From NCBI RefSeq assembly GCF_001423245.1, contig NZ_LMOH01000009.1, forward strand, positions 194-47,133: a DNA stretch of 46,940 bases, written 5' to 3'. Numbering within the stretch: the first letter of the stretch is position 1; each line of letters starts with the position of its first letter. The DNA comes from Aureimonas sp. Leaf324. GTDB lineage: Bacteria; Pseudomonadota; Alphaproteobacteria; Rhizobiales; Rhizobiaceae. The notes under the pieces were generated by a model. It ran no database searches. It was not told the origin of the DNA and was given only the letters and a program-made list of their open reading frames with translations. The position numbers and the translations under genes are program-made. Positions 23,646 through 32,188 of the stretch are shown here, in pieces.

Positions 23646-24494
23646 TCAGTTGCGGGCGCGCACGGACAGGCCGCGCACGAGATGGCGTTGGAAGAACAGG
23701 AAGCCGAGGACGAGCGGCGCGGTGACGATCACCCCGCCGGCCATCAGCGCCCCGACATTACCGGTGGTCTCGCCCGAGGCGCGGAAGGCGAGGAGCCCGA
23801 GCGGCGGGGTCATCATCTCGGTGCGGGTGACGACGACGAGCGGCCAGTAGAGGTCGTTCCAGTGCGCGATCACGCTGATCGTCGAGAAGGCCGCGACCGC
23901 AGGCCAGGCCGCCGGCAGCATCAGGCGCCAGACGATGCCAAGCTCGGAGAAGCCGTCGAGGCGGGCGGCATCCAGCACCTCGTCGGGATAGGACAGGAAG
24001 AACTGGCGGAACAGGAAGATCGCGAAGGCCGACACTGCGAAGGGCAGGACGAGCGCGGCATAGGTGTTGAGGAGGCCGGCTTCAGCGATCGCGAGATAGA
24101 GCGGGATCGCGGGGACCTGGATCGGGATCAGGAGGGAGACGACCACCGCGCCGAAGAGAAGCGGGCGGCCGCGGAACGGCAGCTTGGCGAGCGCGTAGCC
24201 GGCGGGCGCGGCGACAAGGATCTGGAGAACGAGGATCGCCCCGCAGACCACGACGCCGTTCAGCATGAAGCGCAGGAGCGGCTGGCTGGAGAAGGCCAGC
24301 GCGTAGTTGGCAAGCGCGCCCGACCAGCTCGGCGCCGGCAGGAGCGATCCGTCGTAGACCGTGCCGGGGGCGGCGAGGCTCACCGCCACCATCACCACGA
24401 AGGGCAGGAGCGTCAGCCCGGCGGCGAGCACGAGCACGAGGACCGACAGCGCCTGCCGGAGCCGCGAGGCGCCTTCGAGCCGCACCTCATCCAT
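23646..24494 (-). CDS. Carbohydrate ABC transporter permease (UgpE/MalG-type)
   Basis: Inner-membrane permease, 282 aa, with six hydrophobic helices. The EAA loop YPDEVLDAARLDGFSELGIVWRLMLPAAWPA is intact, and the C terminus RHLVRGLSVRARN is typical. It overlaps the other permease gene by 8 bases and is followed by the binding-protein gene. Confidence 0.95.
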   Translation of the reverse strand: MDEVRLEGASRLRQALSVLVLVLAAGLTLLPFVVMVAVSLAAPGTVYDGSLLPAPSWSGALANYALAFSSQPLLRFMLNGVVVCGAILVLQILVAAPAGYALAKLPFRGRPLLFGAVVVSLLIPIQVPAIPLYLAIAEAGLLNTYAALVLPFAVSAFAIFLFRQFFLSYPDEVLDAARLDGFSELGIVWRLMLPAAWPAVAAFSTISVIAHWNDLYWPLVVVTRTEMMTPPLGLLAFRASGETTGNVGALMAGGVIVTAPLVLGFLFFQRHLVRGLSVRARN

Positions 24495-25371
24495 GTGCGC
24501 CTCCCCGGTCGAAGAGGCGCACCTGCAGGATCGAGAGCACGCCGACGAGAAGGAGGAAGACGACTGCGAGCGCGGCCGCCGCGCCGACGTCGAAGTAGCG
24601 GAAGGCCTGCTGGTAGAGCGTGTAGAGCAGCATCTCCGTCGCCCCGCTCGGGCCCCCTTGCGTCAGGACGGCGACGGTCTCGAACTCCGACATGCTGCGG
24701 ATCAGCGTGATCACGGTGACGAACAGGGTGACGGGCGCCAGCGTCGGCAGGGTCACCAGCGTGAACCGGCTCCAGCCGCGGTTGGCACCGTCGAGCGCGG
24801 CCGCCTCGTAGAGCTGGCGGTCGATCGTCGCGAGCCCGGCGAGAAACAGGAGGATGTTGTAGCCGAGCATCTTCCAGACGCCGATCGCGGCGAGCGTGCC
24901 GAGCGCCGTCGAAGGGTCGGTCAGGAAGCGCACGCGCTCGAAGCCGAGCGACGACAGCGCCGTGTTGGCGATGCCGAAGGACGGGTGGAGCACCACCTCC
25001 CAGGCGGTCGCCATGGCGACCAGCGTCGCCGTCACCGGCAGGAAGAACACGGTCTGGAACAGGGGCCGCAGGCGGCCCTGCCCCTGGAGGAGCACCGCCA
25101 GCCACAGCGCGCCGCCGATCGAGACGGGCGCGACGATCGCCACGTAGAGCGCGGTGTTGACGAGGCTGTTGCGCAGCCCGGCGTCGCTGCCGAGCGCCGC
25201 GTACTGCCGCCAGCCGACGAAGGCGGCGCCCGGCATGCCGAACTGGTAGTCGGTGAAGGACAGGGCGAGCACGGCGATCGACGGCAGGATGAGGAGGGCA
25301 AGGAGCAACGCGGCGCCCGGCAGCGCGAGGAGCGCGCCGACCCGTCGCCGGTGGCGAAGATCCGCGCTCAA
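24487..25371 (-). CDS. Carbohydrate ABC transporter permease (UgpA/MalF-type)
   Basis: Inner-membrane permease of 294 aa. The EAA loop IDRQLYEAAALDGANRGWSRFTLVTLPTLAPV is present. TTG 25371 is taken as the start because it overlaps the ATPase stop (TTGA), giving MSADLRHRRRVGALLALPG, and no better start exists before the first membrane helix. This arrangement implies translational coupling to the ATPase gene. Confidence 0.9.
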   Translation of the reverse strand: MSADLRHRRRVGALLALPGAALLLALLILPSIAVLALSFTDYQFGMPGAAFVGWRQYAALGSDAGLRNSLVNTALYVAIVAPVSIGGALWLAVLLQGQGRLRPLFQTVFFLPVTATLVAMATAWEVVLHPSFGIANTALSSLGFERVRFLTDPSTALGTLAAIGVWKMLGYNILLFLAGLATIDRQLYEAAALDGANRGWSRFTLVTLPTLAPVTLFVTVITLIRSMSEFETVAVLTQGGPSGATEMLLYTLYQQAFRYFDVGAAAALAVVFLLLVGVLSILQVRLFDRGGAHG

Positions 25372-26543
25372 GCGACGGCCCTTGCCGGCGGCGTGGTCGG
25401 CTTGGGTTCGGCCTCCCCTTGCGGGAAGACGTGGACGGCGCCGGTCTGGAACTGCAGCACGCCCTCGCTGCCCGGCGGCCATTGCCCGATCGCCTCGGAG
25501 GGGATGCGCACCACGCAGGGCTCCCCGCCCCCCGTCGTGCGCACGAAGAGATGCGCCTCGACGCCGGCGTGTTCGGCGTGGTCCACCACAACGTGCAGGC
25601 CGGGCAGCCCCGGCTCGTGGCGGCGACGGATGCCGGCATGCTCGGGCCGGAAGGCGACGACGCCGTCGATCGCGGCCAGAGGCCGCCCGCCGAGGACGAT
25701 GTCGCCGTGCGCCGTCCGCTCGCCGATCGCCGCACGCAGCGTCGCCGCGTCGATGACGTTGAGGTGCGGCTGCGACAGGAAGCGGGCGACGTCGAGGTCG
25801 GCGGGATGGCGGTAGAGTTCGTCCGGCGTGCCGATCTGGCGCACGCGCCCCTCGAACATGACGATGACGCGGTCGGAAATCGCCATCGCCTCGGACTGGT
25901 CGTGGGTGACGAACAGCGTCGTCGCGCCGATCCGGCGCTGCAGCGCGCGAAGGTCCGAGCGCGTGCGGTTGCGTAGCGCCGCGTCGAGATTGGCGAGCGG
26001 TTCGTCGAGAAGGAACAGCCGGGGCTCGCGGATCAGGGCGCGCCCAAGCGCGACGCGCTGGCGCTGGCCGCCCGACAGGGCCGACGGGCGGCGGTCGAGA
26101 AGGTGGGAGATGCCGAGCATTTCGGCGGTCGCCGCGACGCGCGCCGCGATCGACCGGTGCTTGTCCCGCACGCGCGGCGAGAGGAGCCGGGCGAGCGCCG
26201 GCCGCTCGACGGCGGAGAGCTCGCGCATGACGAGCGGGGCGGCGAGATTGTTGCGGCAGCTCATGTGCGGATAGAGCGCATAGGACTGGAAGACGAAGGC
26301 GACCTCGCGGTCCTTCGGCGCCAGCCCTTCGACCGAGCGGTCGCCGATCCGGATCTCGCCCCCGGCGACCGGCTCGAGGCCCGCGATGGCGCGCAGGAGG
26401 GTCGACTTGCCGCAGCCGGACGGGCCGAGGATCGAGACGAACTCGCCCGGCTCGACGTCGAAGCCCACGCCGTCGAGCGCGACCGTCGCGCCGTAGCGGC
26501 AGGTGAGATCGGTGAGGGCCAGCCGGCTGGCCGCCGCGCTCAT
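25368..26543 (-). CDS. Carbohydrate ABC transporter ATP-binding protein (UgpC/MsmX-type)
   Basis: ATPase of 391 aa with a nucleotide-binding domain and a C-terminal TOBE region. Walker A GPSGCGKST, Q-loop FQSYALYPHMS, signature LSGGQRQRVALGRAL, Walker B LFLLDEPLANLDA and switch THDQSEAMA are all present. A 40-residue region after the Q-loop (about 115-140, MRELSAVERPALARLLSPRV) is longer than usual. ATG 26543 is preferred to the upstream start, whose 41 extra residues are low in family resemblance. First gene of the importer operon. Confidence 0.94.
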   Translation of the reverse strand: MSAAASRLALTDLTCRYGATVALDGVGFDVEPGEFVSILGPSGCGKSTLLRAIAGLEPVAGGEIRIGDRSVEGLAPKDREVAFVFQSYALYPHMSCRNNLAAPLVMRELSAVERPALARLLSPRVRDKHRSIAARVAATAEMLGISHLLDRRPSALSGGQRQRVALGRALIREPRLFLLDEPLANLDAALRNRTRSDLRALQRRIGATTLFVTHDQSEAMAISDRVIVMFEGRVRQIGTPDELYRHPADLDVARFLSQPHLNVIDAATLRAAIGERTAHGDIVLGGRPLAAIDGVVAFRPEHAGIRRRHEPGLPGLHVVVDHAEHAGVEAHLFVRTTGGGEPCVVRIPSEAIGQWPPGSEGVLQFQTGAVHVFPQGEAEPKPTTPPARAVA

Positions 26544-26801
26544 CCGATCGCCCGCTTGCGATGTCCCGGCGCAGGGCGAAGAGGCATCGGCGGACGATCC
26601 CGGACCTTGTGCATCGTTTACGTCCCTCACGCCGTTACGCCCCGTTGTCGTCCGTTCCGACGACATCCCCGCACTGAAACTAGCGTCTGCGGGGCCGATC
26701 CCTACGGCTTGCGACGGTTGGCCACGCCGAGAGGCCGCGGCGCGGCGGCATGGACAGGCCCGGCGCTTTCGTCCACGAGGACGGGGCCGCCGATCCCGAT
26801 C
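26544..26801. other. Divergent promoter region between ABC operon and helicase gene
   Basis: No gene recognised. It contains a hairpin ccccgca...tgcgggg at 26667-26694 with the AT-richer spacer ctgaaactagcgtc. Promoters of both genes are expected here. Confidence 0.4.
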
Positions 26802-29081
26802 ATGTCAGAGCCCCGCATGCAGCCTCCCGCCAGCTATCCCATCGCCATGCTGCCGGCCCTCACCGGCCGATCCCTGGCGCGCTGCCTCGCGATCGTCGAA
26901 GCGGGGCTGGTCCGCCGCATGGAGGTGCCGTTCGGCGACAAGGCGAAGGACGATGGCGGGCGCCGCAAGGCGATCCTCGTTCCGGCCGGCCGCGTCCGGT
27001 CGATCACGCACGTTCCCGACGCGGAAATCCCGCGCGAGGGCGAGGAGGACGAGGCCGATCGCATCGCGCGCCTTGCAACCGTCGAGGCCGGCGAGGTCGT
27101 GCGCGCCCGGCGCACGACCGACAGCGCGTTTGCCGCCTTCGAGGTCGAGGTACCCGTCTTCGCGGCGATCTTCCCCGTGGAGCGCGAGACGCTCCTCATG
27201 GCGTTCGCCCGCGTGCGCGCGCCGGGCGGCATCGGCCGGCGCCTCGCCGACGACGAGATCATCGGCGAGGACGAGATCGAGGCGGCGGCCGAGGCTGTCG
27301 CCGCGGAGGCGCGCGCGACGGCCGCGCGAATGCGCGAAACGCTGGAGGCGGTCGGCGCGGACTATGCGCGCCGCTTCACGGACGAGACCCGCGATCTCGG
27401 CGACCCGGCCGCGTTCCTGAAGGCGGCGACGCAGGCCGATCTCGAGCGCTTCGTCTTCGCGGCGCAGACGACCGGCGAGGACGAGGTGCGCGCGACCTGC
27501 GACCGGTGGTTCGACAAGATCGCCGCCTCGGTGCGCTCGTACCGCCGCCAGAGCCGTCGCCGCGCGAGCTTTGCCGAGGCGTCCGGCTACGACCGCTATC
27601 CCAGCCTCTTCCCGCTCGCGCGCGCGATCGGCCGCCGGCTCCTGTTCCTCGCCGGCCCGACGAACTCCGGCAAGACCTATGAGGCGATGCGGCTGGCGAT
27701 CGAGGCGCCGACGGCCGAGGTCCTGTCGCCGCTGCGCCTTCTGGCCCACGAGCACCGCGAGACCTTGAGCGCCGGGGGCGTGCGCGCCGGCCTCGTCACC
27801 GGCGAGGAACGCGACACGGGCGAGGACGTCACGCACTACGCCCGCACCATCGAGACGATCGACGTCGGCCGCCGCGTCGACGTCGCGGTGATCGACGAGA
27901 TCCAGATGCTGGCCGACGAGCAGCGCGGCTGGGCGTGGACGCAGGCGCTGTTCGGCGTGCCGGCCGATCTCGTGGTGATGACCGGCTCGCCCGACGCGGT
28001 GCCGATGGTGGAGCGCCTCGCCAAGGTGCTGGGGGAGCCGCTCGAGGTGCGCGTGCTCGCGCGCAAGAACGAGCTCGCGGCCTGGCCGCAGCCGATCGGT
28101 CTCCATGATCTCAGGCGCGGCGATGCGGTCGTCGCCTTCTCGCGCGCGGCGGTGCACGAGCTGCGCGAGGCGATCGTGCCGCTCGGCCTGTCGGTCGCCA
28201 CCGTCTACGGCGCGCTGAGCCCGGAGGTGCGCCGCGCCGAGGCCGCGCGCTTCCGCCGCGGCGAGGCCGACGTGGTGGTCGCGACCGACGCGATCGGCAT
28301 GGGCCTCAACCTTCCCGTCTCGCGCGTCTTCTTCTCGGCGCTCGACAAGTTCGACGGCACCAGGCGCCGTGCGCTCCTCCACTCCGAGATCCGCCAGATC
28401 GGCGGGCGGGCCGGCCGCTTCGGCATGTTCGAGGAGGGCTTCGTCGGCGTGATCGGCGGCGGCGCCTACGGCGTCGAGAAGATCCGCGCCGCCCTGTCGT
28501 CGCCGCCGAAGGAACTGACCGGGCGCGCCTTCGTGCGCCCCAACCGCGAGAGCGTCGCGCTGGCCGCCGAGTTCCTCGAAACCGACGCGCTCGACCAGAT
28601 CCTCGCCTACCTGCGCTCGCGTCTCGTGCTCGACCATCCCGACCTCAAGATCGGCGACATGGACGAGGAGATCGAAAAGGCGCGGCGGCTGTCCGGCGTC
28701 GGCCTGCCGCTTCTCGACCGCCTCGCCTATGCCGTGGTGCCGGTGTCGCTGCGCCATCCCTGGTTCATGGACACGGTGCTCACCTGGGCCCGCGCGCATG
28801 CGGCGGGCAAGCCGGCGCCGCTGCCGCCGCTGCGCTCGGGCGATCTCCAGCGCCTCGAGGACGGCGTCAATCTCGCCACCGCCTGGCTCTGGCTCTCGCA
28901 GCGATTTCCCGAGGTCTATCGGGGCGAGGACGTGGTGCGCGAGGGTGTTGCCGGCCTCAACGCGCAGATCGAGCGCAACCTGACCAAGCTCTCCACCGGC
29001 CTCGCCGCCAAGTCGCACCCGGCCAGGGACAAGGCCCGTCGAGGCCGGAAGCCGCGCCGGGCGGATGGGGCCGGGCGCTGA
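26802..29081 (+). CDS. Suv3-like superfamily 2 RNA helicase
   Basis: ATP-dependent helicase of 759 aa, close to mitochondrial Suv3 in size and motifs. Walker A is GPTNSGKT (285-292), the exact Suv3 form. Motif II is DEIQM (365-369), motif III TGSPDA, motif V ATDAIGMGLNLP, motif VI QIGGRAGRFG (532-541). The first 280 residues carry a conserved alpha-helical domain with few Gly-rich motifs. Mitochondrial Suv3 unwinds RNA for the degradosome, and the family is thought to come from alphaproteobacteria. ATG 26802 was chosen; ATG 26817 is also possible. The gene is convergent with the DUF2252 gene. Confidence 0.9.
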   Translation: MSEPRMQPPASYPIAMLPALTGRSLARCLAIVEAGLVRRMEVPFGDKAKDDGGRRKAILVPAGRVRSITHVPDAEIPREGEEDEADRIARLATVEAGEVVRARRTTDSAFAAFEVEVPVFAAIFPVERETLLMAFARVRAPGGIGRRLADDEIIGEDEIEAAAEAVAAEARATAARMRETLEAVGADYARRFTDETRDLGDPAAFLKAATQADLERFVFAAQTTGEDEVRATCDRWFDKIAASVRSYRRQSRRRASFAEASGYDRYPSLFPLARAIGRRLLFLAGPTNSGKTYEAMRLAIEAPTAEVLSPLRLLAHEHRETLSAGGVRAGLVTGEERDTGEDVTHYARTIETIDVGRRVDVAVIDEIQMLADEQRGWAWTQALFGVPADLVVMTGSPDAVPMVERLAKVLGEPLEVRVLARKNELAAWPQPIGLHDLRRGDAVVAFSRAAVHELREAIVPLGLSVATVYGALSPEVRRAEAARFRRGEADVVVATDAIGMGLNLPVSRVFFSALDKFDGTRRRALLHSEIRQIGGRAGRFGMFEEGFVGVIGGGAYGVEKIRAALSSPPKELTGRAFVRPNRESVALAAEFLETDALDQILAYLRSRLVLDHPDLKIGDMDEEIEKARRLSGVGLPLLDRLAYAVVPVSLRHPWFMDTVLTWARAHAAGKPAPLPPLRSGDLQRLEDGVNLATAWLWLSQRFPEVYRGEDVVREGVAGLNAQIERNLTKLSTGLAAKSHPARDKARRGRKPRRADGAGR

Positions 29082-29100
29082 CGGTCGGTCGGTCGCCTCG

Positions 29101-30594
29101 CTAAGCGTCGAGGCCGGCAAAGCGCCCGGCCGCGACCGCCTCCACCAGAGCCTGGTGGTCGCGCGCGTTCTGGTCGGCGTAGCTCTCCGCCCATTCGTCG
29201 AGCGCCTGGTCGAAGCCGTGGTTCTCCGCCCCGCCGCAGTAGCCGGCGATGGCAGCGGCATCGCCGGTGCGCGCGTGCGCCCGCGCCAGAAGCGCGCCGT
29301 AGCCGAAGGCGAAGAACTCGAGCGAGCGCCCGCCGAGCAGCGAATGCGGGATCTCGCCCTTCATGTTCTTCATCTGGCGGACGTAGAACGGCCGATCGCC
29401 GATCGTCGTCCAGCCGAGCAGCGGGTCGCCCACCGCCTGCAGGAGGCGCTGGCCATAGACGACGCGCGCGCCGTCATGCGAGCCGTAGGGCTCGGGCAAC
29501 GGCGGCACGTAAGGGGCGTGCGACGGCGTGATCGCTTCCTTGACCTGCAGGAACAGGGCGTCCTGATCGGAATTGCCGAACAGGAGGGCGAGATAGGCCC
29601 GCGTGCCGACGCTGCCGACGCCGACCACGCGGTGGACGACGTCCACGACATGGTAGCGGCTCAGCATGAAGCGGCGCTCGCGCGGCAGGGACTCGGCGTA
29701 GTGCTCGAGCCCCGAGATCACCGCCTCGCGCGTCGCCTCGCCGACGGCGGTCAGGATCGGCGGGTCGAGCCGGAAGCGCCAGCCGCCGTCGACCTGACGC
29801 TCGCCGACCTTTTCCAGGAGCGAGGCGTTGTCGCGGCGGCGCGCCTTCTCCACCGCCTTGCGCAGCGCGGCCTGCGAATCCGCGTCGATCTCGATGCCGT
29901 TGAAGTCGAGCCGGTCGGCGCGCGCGGCGCGGTGCCAGACGTCGATCGGCCCGCGCGGCGCGAGATCCAGCATCGAGCGGCGGTAGCCCTCGACGCAGCT
30001 CGTGACGATCCGCTGGCGCTCGCCGCGCCCGATGTCCTGCTGGCGCGCGACGACGTTGAGGCTCGCGACCAGCCGCTTGAGGTCCCATTCCCACGGCCCG
30101 ATCGTCACCTCGTCGAAGTCGTTGAGGTCGAGAACGACGTCGCGCTGAGGCGTGCCGAAGAGGCCGAAGTTCGAGATGTGGGCGTCGCCGTTCATCACCA
30201 CGTCGATGCCGCTGCGGGGCGTGCGCGAGAGGTCGAAGGCCATCACGCTGGCGGCTCCACGCAGGAAGGCGAAGGGCGATTCCGCCATGCGCGCGATGCG
30301 CAGCGGCACGAGGCGGGCCTGCCGGCCGGCGTTCGAGCGCTCCACGAGATCGACGGGATCGGGCCGCCCGTCGGCGGCGATCGCCTCGGCATGGACGGCG
30401 TGCGGCACCTCGCGGCGGAGCTGCTTGCCGGCGGCGCGGCGCCGCTCCCACGGCTCGCCCGCGGCGCGCAGGTCGATGCGGGGAAAGGCCTCCGCCGGCG
30501 CCAGCACGACGTCGGACGGGCTGTCGTCCTCCGGCACAGGGTCAAAGTCGGACGCATCCGGGCCCGGCGTCATTTGCGGCGCGCTCACGTCCAT
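29101..30594 (-). CDS. DUF2252 protein
   Basis: Cytoplasmic protein of 497 aa. The DUF2252 hallmarks are present: GDAHISNFG near residue 130 and VVLDLNDFDEVTIGPWEWDLKRL, resembling the catalytic loop of protein-kinase-like folds (GDxHxxNF, D-x-N/D). ATG 30594 was chosen because AGGA lies about nine bases upstream; GTG 30648 has no ribosome site. A TTGACA at 30654-30659 (minus strand) may be a -35 element. Function of the family is unknown. Confidence 0.88.
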   Translation of the reverse strand: MDVSAPQMTPGPDASDFDPVPEDDSPSDVVLAPAEAFPRIDLRAAGEPWERRRAAGKQLRREVPHAVHAEAIAADGRPDPVDLVERSNAGRQARLVPLRIARMAESPFAFLRGAASVMAFDLSRTPRSGIDVVMNGDAHISNFGLFGTPQRDVVLDLNDFDEVTIGPWEWDLKRLVASLNVVARQQDIGRGERQRIVTSCVEGYRRSMLDLAPRGPIDVWHRAARADRLDFNGIEIDADSQAALRKAVEKARRRDNASLLEKVGERQVDGGWRFRLDPPILTAVGEATREAVISGLEHYAESLPRERRFMLSRYHVVDVVHRVVGVGSVGTRAYLALLFGNSDQDALFLQVKEAITPSHAPYVPPLPEPYGSHDGARVVYGQRLLQAVGDPLLGWTTIGDRPFYVRQMKNMKGEIPHSLLGGRSLEFFAFGYGALLARAHARTGDAAAIAGYCGGAENHGFDQALDEWAESYADQNARDHQALVEAVAAGRFAGLDA

Positions 30595-30711
30595 GGCTCG
30601 GCTTCCTGAGGAGACTGCACTGTTGCCGTCGAAGAGAGCGTCGTTCACGGAAATGTCAAGAAAGGGTCGCGGCCACCGATTTGAAGGCCGCGACGCCTGT
30701 CCGATCCGGTC

Positions 30712-31044
30712 TCAGGCGACCCGGGCGAGCGATACCTTGCGCCGGGCGATCTGGCCGGGCTCGCGGTCGAAGGCAGCCCGGTCATGGCATTGCTCGGACA
30801 GGGCGGTGCCAACGCGGCCGCCGACCTCCCAGAGCGCCTGTTCGGTACATCGCGCGGCGACCGTCAACGCGATCCGGCGAAGATGCGTGCGCGCGACGCA
30901 GTGAATGGCGAGTTGCGCCCGTTCGCGCAGCGGCATCGCGTCCGCGATCTCCGCCACGCGCTCGTCGGGCGAGCGGATCAGCAAGGCGAGGAGTTCCAGG
31001 GAAATCGGGCAGGTCGGCTCGTTCGGTCGATAGCGTCCGCTCAT
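30712..31044 (-). CDS. Hypothetical small protein
   Basis: 110 aa with no family I recognise. Support for translation is the strong ribosome site GGAGG seven bases before ATG 31044. It is helical at the N terminus (ISLELLALLIRSPDERVAEIADAMPLRERAQLAIHC), with three Cys residues (C47, C66, C85), and ends in the basic tail RRKVSLARVA. No signal peptide or membrane helix. Confidence 0.65.
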   Translation of the reverse strand: MSGRYRPNEPTCPISLELLALLIRSPDERVAEIADAMPLRERAQLAIHCVARTHLRRIALTVAARCTEQALWEVGGRVGTALSEQCHDRAAFDREPGQIARRKVSLARVA

Positions 31045-31442
31045 GGTTCGGCCTCCGCGTCATTGGGGTTCGAGAGAGGACGTAGCGCCGACGGTGCGCG
31101 AAGAACTCCTCAAATTTGGGGATCGCCGGCAAGGTTCGCTTAACCCTTGCCGGCGCGCATCTGCGATTCGCACGCCGGAGGGCGGACGCCGCGGGCTTTC
31201 GCGCAGCGACGACGGATCGGAGGCCGCCGGCCCTTTCTCTTCGCCGGCAAAGGAAAGGGAGTACGGCCCACGCGGTCGCCACCGGCCTTCGAGCGGGCGG
31301 CCAAGCCGTATCGCCGGAAGGGCTGGCCGATCCGGCCGGTGCGTCGTAACCAGCAAGGGTGGGTCTCGCCCATCGCCGGATCCCGCCCCCCGCAAGCAGG
31401 CCGGCGCGGGCGACGACGGCCGGTCCGCCAGAGGAGATACGG
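31045..31442. other. Intergenic region with inverted repeats, no credible gene
   Basis: About 400 bases. A perfect 10-base inverted repeat gccggcaagg...ccttgccggc is at 31125-31154, with an AT-rich flank (caaatttgg) on the left. A weaker stem ccctttc/gaaaggg lies near 31232-31260. Small open frames here lack ribosome sites. A small RNA is possible but not shown. Confidence 0.4.
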
Positions 31443-31688
31443 ATGCCCGAGAAGACGTTGTTCCTCGTCCAGCAGTTCGAACGCATCGGCAAGCGGCTGG
31501 TGGCCGGGCGACAGATGGAGTTCAAGACGGCGGGGGAAGCGGCGGGACGGGCCGAACGGGACGCGACCCGCACCGTGGGGGTCGTCGCCCTGCAACAGAC
31601 GATCGACACCGATACCGGCGAGGTCGTCGAGGATCCCCTGGTGCTGGCGCGCTACGGCGAGTTGCCGGCGGATTTCGGAGACGGGTGA
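31443..31688 (+). CDS. Hypothetical small protein, 81 aa
   Basis: ATG 31443 is preceded by AGAGGAGATACGG. The protein starts MPEKTLFLVQQFERIGKRLVAG and is charged and soluble; the middle is MEFKTAGEAAGRAERDATRT. It has the appearance of small rhizobial conserved proteins of unknown function. No neighbour in the same operon is evident. Confidence 0.7.
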   Translation: MPEKTLFLVQQFERIGKRLVAGRQMEFKTAGEAAGRAERDATRTVGVVALQQTIDTDTGEVVEDPLVLARYGELPADFGDG

Positions 31689-31820
31689 CCGCCGCGGACC
31701 AGACGCGGGGTGTCGTCACTAATGATCGAGCCCGGCGCCGAGCGCCTGCGATCCCGAGGTCGACCCGACCACGCGTGGCGATCCATCATCCTGACGGATG
31801 CGCGCATTCCATCGGGCGCT

Positions 31821-31997
31821 TCAGTGCCTGCGGCCGTCCTTCTCGCGCATTTGGACCACGCGATCGAGTTCGTCGAGTTTGCGCTGCAGTTCGTCGGGCA
31901 GGCGCTCCGACGGCTTGAACGGTTCGGCATGCTGCATGCTCTGGCGCACGCGCTTTTGCAGCGAGTGATCGGCCAGCAGTTTCGCCAGATCTCGCAT
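31821..31997 (-). CDS. Hypothetical very small protein, 58 aa
   Basis: Found by reading the minus strand. ATG 31997 follows GAGG at about seven bases. The product is highly charged and helical (MRDLAKLLADHSLQKRVRQS, then LPDELQRKLDELDRVVQMRE), without Cys or membrane helix. An EcfG-like promoter candidate lies just upstream. Function unknown. Confidence 0.65.
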   Translation of the reverse strand: MRDLAKLLADHSLQKRVRQSMQHAEPFKPSERLPDELQRKLDELDRVVQMREKDGRRH

Positions 31998-32037
31998 GGG
32001 AATGCCTCTATCCGTCCGCCAAGGATATCGAGCATAG

Positions 32038-32062
32038 AACGCAACTCTGACCTCAACGTTGC
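32038..32062 (-). promoter_or_regulatory. EcfG-like general-stress promoter candidate for the 58-aa protein gene
   Basis: On the minus strand GCAAC, 16 bases, then CGTT; the alphaproteobacterial EcfG consensus is GGAAC-N16/17-CGTT. One mismatch, about 40 bases upstream of the gene start. The arms also form an inverted repeat cgcaac/gttgcg. Confidence 0.4.
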
Positions 32063-32188
32063 GTCGGGCCGCTTTTAGTTTTCAACCCTGGAGTGACGGG
32101 CACCAACCCCGACGTGCGACGGCACGAGGGGGCGAAGGATCCGGACGGATGGGAAGAGACGCGCGCAGCGGCGGGAGGCGCGGCCGGA

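Noticed and set aside
26103-26801. Upstream extension of the helicase frame
   Set aside because: It is antisense to the ABC ATPase gene and resembles shadow sequence; ATG 26802 gives a normal N terminus.
31116-31349. Small plus-strand frame of 77 codons in the gap
   Set aside because: No ribosome site, Arg/Ala-rich, overlaps the inverted repeat; not supported.
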